From Mycobacterium paragordonae (GTDB taxonomy: Bacteria; Actinomycetota; Actinomycetes; Mycobacteriales; Mycobacteriaceae), in contig NZ_CP025546.1 in assembly GCF_003614435.1 (NCBI RefSeq), forward strand, positions 3,410,001-3,474,000: a stretch of 64,000 nt of DNA, in the 5' to 3' direction. The translations under genes were made by a program, and so were the position numbers. Of the stretch, positions 58,294 through 64,000 are shown one piece after another; positions within the stretch are counted from its first letter, which is position 1, and each line of letters starts with the position of its first letter. The notes beneath the pieces are model-generated. The model saw nothing but the letters and a program-made list of their open reading frames with translations. It was not told the origin of the DNA and ran no database searches.

Positions 58294-59214
58294 CTACCCG
58301 GCGAGCAGTGGGCGCAGCGCCTCGGCGACGCTGGTGATGACCCCCGGGATGTGACCGCCGGGGATGTTGATGATGGCGCCGTCCAGGCCGGCGCCCAGCA
58401 CTTTGGCCTCGACCTGGTCGGCTATCTGGGCGGGGCTGCCGATCGCCATGCGAGCCGTCAGATTTTCCGGCAGCTGTTCGGGTTTCGCGTTCTCATCGAC
58501 CATCACCGTCAGCATCATGCTGGTCTCGAGCGTGGCCGGGTCCCGGTCGACTTCCGTGCAGCGCGCCTTGACGGCGTCCATCTTGCGGGGCAGTTCGTCG
58601 AACGCCGCAACGATGTTCAGGTGGTCGGCGTAGCGCGCGGCAATGCCGAACGTCTTCTTCTCACCGCCGCCGCCGATCAGCACCGGAATGCGTTCGCGGT
58701 AACGCGGTTCGGCCATCGCGGACTCGGTGGAGTACCACTGACCGGAGAACGTGGGCCGCTCGCCCTTGATCATCGGATCGAGGATCTGCATGGCTTCCTC
58801 GAGCCGGTTGAACCGGTCGGTGAAGGTGCCGAACTCGAAGCCCAGTTGCCGATGTTCGAGTTCGAACCAGCCGGCCCCGATACCCAGCACCGCGCGACCG
58901 GCGCTGACCACGTCCAGGGTGGTGATCACCTTGGCCAGCAGGGTCGGGTTGCGGTAGGTGTTGCCGGTCACCAGCGTGCCGAGTTGCATCCGCTCGGTCG
59001 CGGTGGCCAACGCGCCCAGGGCCGTGTACGCCTCCAGCATCGGCTGATCCGGGGTTCCCAGCATGGGCAGCTGGTAGAAGTGGTCCATCACGAAAAGCGA
59101 GTCGTAGCCGGCAGCTTCGGCTTCCCTGGCTTGCGCGATGACGGTGGGGAACAGGTTTTCTACGCCGGTTCCGTAAGAGAAATTGGGAATCTGAAATCCA
59201 AGCCGAATAGCCAC
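58294..59214 (-). CDS. LLM-class F420-dependent oxidoreductase (Rv1855c type)
   Basis: 306-residue luciferase-like monooxygenase-fold protein. MAIRLGFQIPNFSYGTGVEN, EAAGYDSLFVMDHF and RAVLGIGAGWFELEHRQLGF are typical of the F420-binding mycobacterial branch. No membrane segment or signal. Mtb Rv1855c is the orthologue. It is 80 bp upstream of the ndh promoter region on the same strand; the substrate is unknown. Confidence 0.9.
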   Translation of the reverse strand: MAIRLGFQIPNFSYGTGVENLFPTVIAQAREAEAAGYDSLFVMDHFYQLPMLGTPDQPMLEAYTALGALATATERMQLGTLVTGNTYRNPTLLAKVITTLDVVSAGRAVLGIGAGWFELEHRQLGFEFGTFTDRFNRLEEAMQILDPMIKGERPTFSGQWYSTESAMAEPRYRERIPVLIGGGGEKKTFGIAARYADHLNIVAAFDELPRKMDAVKARCTEVDRDPATLETSMMLTVMVDENAKPEQLPENLTARMAIGSPAQIADQVEAKVLGAGLDGAIINIPGGHIPGVITSVAEALRPLLAG

Positions 59215-59248
59215 GGTGTCTACCGTAGCGTCCGGCTCGAGACGCGGT

Positions 59249-59926
59249 TCAGGCGAACTGAGCGAGCGCGCCGTGGCTGACGTGCAGCGTCTGGCCGGTG
59301 ATGTGGCGGGCCGCCGGAGTGGTCAGGAACAGCGACAGCCGGGCGATCTCCGCCGCGACCGGTGCCGGCGTGCGCGAGAGGCCGTCGTAGCCGGCCTGCA
59401 CACTGCGGCCGGTTGCGACGGCGTTGACCGTGATGCCGCGGGTGCCGTAGACCTCGGCCTGCCCGCTGACCCAACTGGACACGGCGGCCTTGATCGAGGC
59501 GTCGACGCTGCCGACAGGCGGGTTCTCGGTCAGCACGGTGATGATGTGGCCGCCGGAGCGCAGGTGGTCGCCCACGCACTGCACCGTCAGGACGGCGGAC
59601 AGCAGGGTCGCGTCCAGCGTGCGCCGCCATGCGGTGGCCGTGTCGGACAGCGAGTAGGTGCGCGGGTCGCCCGCGTCCCAGGTGGGGGCGGGGATGTTGA
59701 CGATGGTGTCGAGGTGGTGGGGGAACAGCGACCGGGCCTCTTGGAGGCTGGCCGGGTCGGTGGTGTCGCAGACGATCGCGTCGACGTCGAGTTCCTTGGC
59801 GACGACCTCCAGGTCGCCACCGCGGGCACCCACCAGGGTTACCTTGTGTCCGTCGTCACGAAAGCTCTCGGCTACTGCGCGTCCCAGATCGGTGTCTCCA
59901 CCGGTGACCACAACCTCCACTGCCAC
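59249..59926 (-). CDS. Short-chain dehydrogenase/reductase-like protein, degenerate active site (Rv1856c type)
   Basis: 225-residue Rossmann protein with TGGDTDLGRAVAESF in place of the usual TGxxxGxG. The YxxxK motif is missing its Tyr: the corresponding stretch is DASIKAAV with Asp at the Tyr position. It may bind NAD(P) without normal catalysis, or act on an unusual substrate. Mtb Rv1856c is the orthologue. It is divergent from modA. Confidence 0.87.
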   Translation of the reverse strand: MAVEVVVTGGDTDLGRAVAESFRDDGHKVTLVGARGGDLEVVAKELDVDAIVCDTTDPASLQEARSLFPHHLDTIVNIPAPTWDAGDPRTYSLSDTATAWRRTLDATLLSAVLTVQCVGDHLRSGGHIITVLTENPPVGSVDASIKAAVSSWVSGQAEVYGTRGITVNAVATGRSVQAGYDGLSRTPAPVAAEIARLSLFLTTPAARHITGQTLHVSHGALAQFA

Positions 59927-59975
59927 GACCTCCTCGTGCTATGGCGTCAGCGCGGTCCATGTTACTGGACAGTAG

Positions 59976-60047
59976 CTATTCGACGAAACCACGCGCCGCG
60001 GCGACGCGCTGATCAATTGCATAACTATTCGACCGCGTCGCCGCAGC
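59976..60047. promoter_or_regulatory. Repeats in the Rv1856c-type/modA divergent promoter region
   Basis: CTATTCGAC occurs at 59976-59984 and 60025-60033 in the same orientation. An inverted repeat, 13 of 14 bases paired, lies at 59995-60008 and 60034-60047, just before modA (start 60062). Either could bind a regulator of molybdate uptake, or the inverted repeat could act as an RNA hairpin in the modA leader. No known regulator motif was recognised. Confidence 0.35.
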
Positions 60048-60061
60048 GCTAGGTTTGACCG

Positions 60062-60829
60062 ATGCGTCGCAGTCGGGTGTTGGCCGGATTGGTGGCGATG
60101 CTGCTGGTGGGCAGCCTGACGGCGTGCAGTTCGGGGTCTCGGCAGGGTCAGGACTCCCGCGCGGTCGTGGTGTTCGCGGCCGCGTCACTGAAACAGGTCT
60201 TCACCTCGATCGGCGAGCAGTTCAAGTCTGACAACCCGGGTACGACGGTCACGTTCAATTTCGCGGGCTCGTCCGAGTTGGCGACGCAACTGATCCAGGG
60301 CGCCGCCGCAGATGTCTTCGCGTCGGCAGACACCGCGCAGATGGACCGGGTGGCGCAGGCGGGCTTGCTGGCCGGTGCCGCGACCAACTTCGCCGCCAAC
60401 ACCCTGGTGATCGTCACAGCGCCCGGCAACCCCAAGAACATCGGTTCCTTCGCCGACCTCACCCGGCCGGGGCTCAGCGTGGTGGTGTGCCAGCGACCGG
60501 TGCCGTGCGGTTCGGCCACCCACCGCATCGAGGACGCCGCCGGCATGCAATTGCACCCGGTCAGCGAAGAACCGAGCGTCAGCGATGCTCTCAACAAAGT
60601 GACCACGGGGCAGGCCGATGCCGCACTGGTATACGTCACCGACGCGTCGAATGCCGGAAGCAAGGTGACGACGGTCAACTTCCCGGAAGCCGCGCAGGCG
60701 GTGAACGTCTACCCGATTGCGGTGCTCAAGAAATCGCCGCAAGCCGAGCTGGCCGGGAAATTCCAGGCCGCGGTGACGGGTCCGGCCGGCCGAGAGATAT
60801 TGGACCGGGCCGGCTTCGCCAAGCCCTGA
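60062..60829 (+). CDS. modA: Molybdate-binding lipoprotein ModA
   Basis: 255-residue periplasmic-type binding protein. Lipobox LTAC with Cys22 marks it as a lipoprotein. VVVFAAASLKQVF, FAGSSELATQLIQGAAADVF and SADTAQMDRV are the oxyanion-binding segments of ModA. It captures molybdate (or tungstate) for ModBC. Mtb Rv1857 is the orthologue; modB starts 6 bp later. Confidence 0.95.
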   Translation: MRRSRVLAGLVAMLLVGSLTACSSGSRQGQDSRAVVVFAAASLKQVFTSIGEQFKSDNPGTTVTFNFAGSSELATQLIQGAAADVFASADTAQMDRVAQAGLLAGAATNFAANTLVIVTAPGNPKNIGSFADLTRPGLSVVVCQRPVPCGSATHRIEDAAGMQLHPVSEEPSVSDALNKVTTGQADAALVYVTDASNAGSKVTTVNFPEAAQAVNVYPIAVLKKSPQAELAGKFQAAVTGPAGREILDRAGFAKP

Positions 60830-60835
60830 GCTCCG

Positions 60836-61630
60836 ATGCCCACGCCATCCCACCTGCCTCGCTGGGTCTACGTTCCAGCCGCAGCGGGGACGCTGTTTGT
60901 CGGACTGCCGCTACTGGCGGTCGCGATCAAGGTGGACTGGCCGCACTTCTGGTCACTGATCAGCAGCGAATCCGCCACCACGGCCTTGCTGCTGAGCCTG
61001 AAAACCGCCGCGGCCAGCACCCTGCTGTGCGTGCTGTTCGGGGTCCCGATGGCGCTGGTCCTGGCCCGTAGCGGGCTGCGCCTGGTCCGGGCGCTGCGGC
61101 CGGTGATCCTGCTGCCCCTGGTGCTGCCCCCGGTCGTCGGCGGCATCGCACTGCTCTATGCGTTCGGCCGGCTCGGCCTGATCGGGCGCTACCTCGAAGC
61201 GGCGGACATCAGCATCGCCTTCACTACCACGGCCGTCGTGCTGGCGCAGACGTTCGTCTCGCTGCCGTTTCTGGTGATCTCGCTGGAAGGCGCGGCGCGC
61301 AGCGCGGGAGCCGACTATGAAGTGGTGGCGGCCACGCTCGGGGCACGGCCGACCACGATCTGGTGGCGGGTCACCCTGCCCCTGCTGCTGCCCGGTCTGG
61401 CCTCCGGAGCGGTGCTGGCGTTTGCGCGGTCGCTGGGGGAGTTCGGCGCGACGCTGACGTTTGCCGGTTCGCTGCAGGGCGTGACCCGTACGCTGCCGCT
61501 GGAGATTTACCTGCAGCGCGTAGGGGACCCGGATGCGGCTGTGGCACTGTCGCTTCTGCTGGTGGCGGTCGCGGCGGTGGTGGTGCTGGGGCTGGGCGCG
61601 CGCCGGCTCACCGGGGCCGACGTGAGGTAG
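60836..61630 (+). CDS. modB: Molybdate ABC transporter permease ModB
   Basis: 264-residue permease with about six helices. The cytoplasmic coupling loop is [20 protein letters not shown], the EAA motif that docks on the ATPase, and [18 protein letters not shown] is typical of ModB. Mtb Rv1858 is the orthologue. The modC gene starts 6 bp downstream. Confidence 0.96.
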   Translation: MPTPSHLPRWVYVPAAAGTLFVGLPLLAVAIKVDWPHFWSLISSESATTALLLSLKTAAASTLLCVLFGVPMALVLARSGLRLVRALRPVILLPLVLPPVVGGIALLYAFGRLGLIGRYLEAADISIAFTTTAVVLAQTFVSLPFLVISLEGAARSAGADYEVVAATLGARPTTIWWRVTLPLLLPGLASGAVLAFARSLGEFGATLTFAGSLQGVTRTLPLEIYLQRVGDPDAAVALSLLLVAVAAVVVLGLGARRLTGADVR

Positions 61631-61636
61631 CCGGCG

Positions 61637-62731
61637 ATGAGCGATCTGCAGTTGCGTGCCGTGCTGGCCGCCCGGGGTCTGGATGTGGAGTTTTCGGTGG
61701 CCGCCGGCGAGGTACTGGCCGTCCTCGGCCCCAATGGCGCGGGCAAGTCGACGGCTCTGCATGTCATCGCCGGGCTGCTCCGGCCGGACTCCGGTGTGGT
61801 GCGGCTGGGGGACCGGGTGCTGACCGATACCGCGGCGGGAGTGCAGGTGGCCACCCATGACCGTCGGGTGGGGCTGCTGATGCAGGACCCGTTGCTGTTT
61901 CCGCATCTGCGGGTGGGCGCCAATGTGGCGTTCGGGCCGCGGACTCGTCGCCGCCTGTTCTCGTCGGGTCCGGCCCGGGAAGCGGCGCTGCACTGGCTGC
62001 GGGAAGTCGATGCCGAGGAGCTAGCCGACCGCAGGCCGCGCCAGCTGTCCGGCGGTCAGGCGCAGCGCGTCGCCATCGCACGAGCCCTGGCCGCCGAACC
62101 GGAACTCTTGCTGCTCGACGAGCCGCTGACCGGGCTCGATGTGGCAGCGGCGGCGTCGATCCGCGCGGTGCTGCGCGACGTGGTCGGTCGTACCGGCTGC
62201 GCCGTCGTCCTGATCACTCACGACTTACTCGATGTGTTCGCGCTGGCCGATCGCGTGCTGGTGCTCGAGTCCGGGAAAGTTGCCGAGATCGGAGCGGTCG
62301 CGGAGGTGCTGGCGGCGCCCAGGAGCCATTTCGGAGCACGCATCGCGGGCGTCAATCTGGTCGGCGGGACCATCGGCCCCGATGGCGCGCTGCACAGCCG
62401 GTCGGGTCTGCGCTGGCACGGCACCACCGACGTACCGCTCGCGGCAGGCCAGCGGGCGGTTGCGGCCTTCGCGCCGGCAAGTGTGGCTGTCTACCCTGAC
62501 CTCCCCCACGGCAGTCCACGCAACACCGTCGAGGTGACCGTGGCGGAGTTGGACACCCGCGGCCCGGCGGTGCTGGTGCGCGGGGCGGACCAAGCAGACG
62601 GAGCACCCGGACTGGCAGCCAGCATCACCCCGGACGCCGCGGCCGAGCTGCACATCGCCCCGGGCCGGCGGGTGTGGTTCAGCGTCAAGGCCGCCGAGGT
62701 TTCGCTGTATCCGGCACCGGACGGCAGGTAG
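61637..62731 (+). CDS. modC: Molybdate ABC transporter ATP-binding protein ModC
   Basis: 364-residue ATPase. Walker A GPNGAGKS at 31-38, signature [15 protein letters not shown], Walker [13 protein letters not shown], switch [13 protein letters not shown]. The C-terminal 130 residues form a TOBE/Mop-type domain that can bind molybdate for feedback control. Mtb Rv1859 is the orthologue. Confidence 0.95.
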   Translation: MSDLQLRAVLAARGLDVEFSVAAGEVLAVLGPNGAGKSTALHVIAGLLRPDSGVVRLGDRVLTDTAAGVQVATHDRRVGLLMQDPLLFPHLRVGANVAFGPRTRRRLFSSGPAREAALHWLREVDAEELADRRPRQLSGGQAQRVAIARALAAEPELLLLDEPLTGLDVAAAASIRAVLRDVVGRTGCAVVLITHDLLDVFALADRVLVLESGKVAEIGAVAEVLAAPRSHFGARIAGVNLVGGTIGPDGALHSRSGLRWHGTTDVPLAAGQRAVAAFAPASVAVYPDLPHGSPRNTVEVTVAELDTRGPAVLVRGADQADGAPGLAASITPDAAAELHIAPGRRVWFSVKAAEVSLYPAPDGR

Positions 62732-62805
62732 AGCCGCGACCTTATCTGCGAGACACCGGCTGGGCCTTCCTTGCTTCGGGCCGACGAGAGGGTAGGTTCG
62801 TCGCC

Positions 62806-63861
62806 ATGTACCAGGAGGACCCGAACCCGACACGCCGCAAGGGATTAGTGGCGTCGCTGGCCATTGCCGCGGCGACCGCCGTCACCATTGCGTTGCCGGC
62901 AACTGCCGGCGCCGACCCCGAGCCGGCGCCCTCACCGACTCCTACCGTCGCGCCGCCCGCGTCGCCCGCTCCGGCGTCGCCCGCACCGGCTGCGACCCCC
63001 AGCCCCTCGGCGACTCCTGCGCCAGGAGCCAGCCCCACGCCTGCGCCGGGAGCAAGTCCCACGCCGACCGCCCAGCCCGCCGACCCCAACGCGGTACCGC
63101 CACCGGCCGATCCCAATGCACCGCCGCCGCCGGACCCCAACGCGGTGGAAGCCGGACGGGTGACCAACGCCGTGGGCGGGTTCAGCTTCATCGTGCCGCC
63201 CGGCTGGGTGGAGTCCGACGCGTCGCACCTGGACTACGGCTCGGCGCTACTGAGCAAGGCAGCCGGTGAGGCTCCGATGCCCGGACAGCCGCAGCCGGTG
63301 GCCAACGACACCCGCATCGTGTTGGGCCGGCTGGACCAGAAGCTCTACGCCAGCGCCGAAGCCACCAACCCGAAGGCCGCCGTGCGGCTGGGATCGGACA
63401 TGGGCGAGTTCTTCATGCCGTATCCCGGCACCCGGGTCAACCAGGAGACCGTTCCCCTCAACGCCAACGGCGTCTCGGGCAGCGCGTCGTACTACGAGGT
63501 GAAGTTCAGCGACACCAGCAAGCCCAACGGCCAGATCTGGACCGGCGTGGTCGGCACCCCGGCGGGCGCCACTCCTGCCGCCGGACCGCCGCAGCGCTGG
63601 TTCGTGGTGTGGCTGGGCACGTCCAACAACCCGGTCGACAAGAACGCCGCAAAGGCGCTGGCCGAGTCGATCCGGCCCTGGAATGCTCCGGCCGCCCCAG
63701 CGGCTCCCGCTCCGGAAGCTGTCCCGGGTGCTCCCGCGCCTGCACCGGCAGCGCCTGCCGAGCCGGGTGCCCCGGCGCCTGCACCGGCCCCGGCACCGGC
63801 TCAGGCGCCGGCCGCTCAGACTCCGGCGTCGACGCAACCTCGGAGCACCCAACCGGCCTGA
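62806..63861 (+). CDS. apa: Alanine/proline-rich secreted glycoprotein Apa (fibronectin-attachment protein)
   Basis: 351-residue precursor from ATG 62806 ([18 protein letters not shown]); the frame is open upstream but not conserved. Signal peptide ends ATAGA before Asp37. Proline/alanine-rich N- and C-terminal arms flank a conserved central domain ([51 protein letters not shown]). Mtb Apa (Rv1860, also called ModD) is a mannosylated antigen that binds fibronectin and lectins. Here the N-terminal arm is longer, with repeats of PGASPTP, and adds potential O-mannosylation sites. No role in molybdate transport is implied by its place after modC. Confidence 0.95.
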   Translation: MYQEDPNPTRRKGLVASLAIAAATAVTIALPATAGADPEPAPSPTPTVAPPASPAPASPAPAATPSPSATPAPGASPTPAPGASPTPTAQPADPNAVPPPADPNAPPPPDPNAVEAGRVTNAVGGFSFIVPPGWVESDASHLDYGSALLSKAAGEAPMPGQPQPVANDTRIVLGRLDQKLYASAEATNPKAAVRLGSDMGEFFMPYPGTRVNQETVPLNANGVSGSASYYEVKFSDTSKPNGQIWTGVVGTPAGATPAAGPPQRWFVVWLGTSNNPVDKNAAKALAESIRPWNAPAAPAAPAPEAVPGAPAPAPAAPAEPGAPAPAPAPAPAQAPAAQTPASTQPRSTQPA

Positions 63862-63940
63862 AACCGGCCTGAAACCCGCCCTGAAAACTAGGCCGAATCG
63901 TTCCTCTATTCGTTACGCGGAAGGCGTATACCGATAGCAC

Positions 63941-63962
63941 GGTCCAGTGATTGCACTGGACC
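63941..63962. promoter_or_regulatory. 22-bp palindrome before the last gene
   Basis: GGTCCAGTG (63941-63949), ATTG, CACTGGACC (63954-63962): perfect 9-bp arms. It lies 22 bp before the ATG at 63985 and 10-20 bp after a possible -10-like GTATAC at 63926-63931. It could be an operator or a hairpin in the leader. Confidence 0.5.
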
Positions 63963-63984
63963 TAGCCAGCGGAGAGGAACCCTC

Positions 63985-64000
63985 ATGGACGTCGTCGCAA
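63985..64000 (+). CDS. Start of a downstream gene, truncated by the window end
   Basis: ATG at 63985 with SD GGAGAGGA (63971-63978); only MDVVA is visible. By position this corresponds to the gene after apa in Mtb (Rv1861, a small membrane protein). Too short to classify. Confidence 0.45.

Noticed and set aside
62742..63850. Antisense Gly/Arg-rich and Val/Gly-rich frames opposite apa
   Set aside because: They mirror the Pro/Ala-rich arms of Apa in the complementary strand.

Overview
This is a high-GC chromosomal window from a slow-growing Mycobacterium outside the M. tuberculosis (Mtb) complex. Seven PPE genes plus one partial PPE gene, secA2, garA, mgtC, a bacA-like transporter, apa and the gene order all say so. 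Most genes run in the order of Mtb Rv1808-Rv1860, so many names rest on recognised sequence plus synteny. No transposase, phage gene, tRNA, rRNA or CRISPR array was seen.

Layout. 1-8.7 kb: a PPE-rich run on the + strand ending in mgtC. It holds a three-gene cassette (PPE-SVP, PPE-SVP with an extra C-terminal module, small secreted DUF732 protein) present twice. 8.7-16 kb: an FAD reductase, an HSL-type esterase, a sterol-desaturase-like protein (erg3), a secreted trypsin-like protein, a deazaflavin-type reductase, a TetR regulator, a VOC protein and a ketosteroid-dehydrogenase-like flavoprotein. 16-25 kb: bacA-like transporter, then ilvG, secA2, pgsA2 and a DUF881/DUF1290/DUF881 trio. 24.8-31.3 kb: gcvH, garA, two MerR-type regulators, a bifunctional-nuclease-domain protein, and gcvB behind a tandem glycine riboswitch. 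31.3-45.6 kb, mostly - strand: haloalkane dehalogenase, PPE-MPTR, a solute-binding/vWA protein, glcB, two CBS/DUF21 membrane proteins, guaB1, gnd1, blaR-like and blaI. 45.7-52.3 kb: a probable mrsI small RNA with promoter, iron box and terminator, a thioesterase, then an accessory block absent from the Mtb order (APC permease, two coupled PPE genes, a ureohydrolase). 52.5-56.8 kb: ureABCFGD. 56.8-64 kb: ndh, an F420-type oxidoreductase, a degenerate SDR, modABC, apa and the start of one further gene.

How parts work together. The strongest new reading is at 51-57 kb. The gene that would normally be called agmatinase lies behind a sequence matching the guanidine-III (ykkC-III) riboswitch. It is therefore better read as a guanidine-responsive ureohydrolase, probably a guanidine hydrolase, whose urea product the adjacent urease would convert to ammonia. 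A second theme is magnesium and PPE proteins: the two cassette PPEs beside mgtC share a C-terminal module whose last helix-strand resembles the end of MgtC itself. The central-carbon genes (gcvH, garA, gcvB, glcB) fit glycine/glyoxylate and TCA control. The haloalkane dehalogenase has no ATG/GTG/TTG start in its proper place and appears to begin with ATC.
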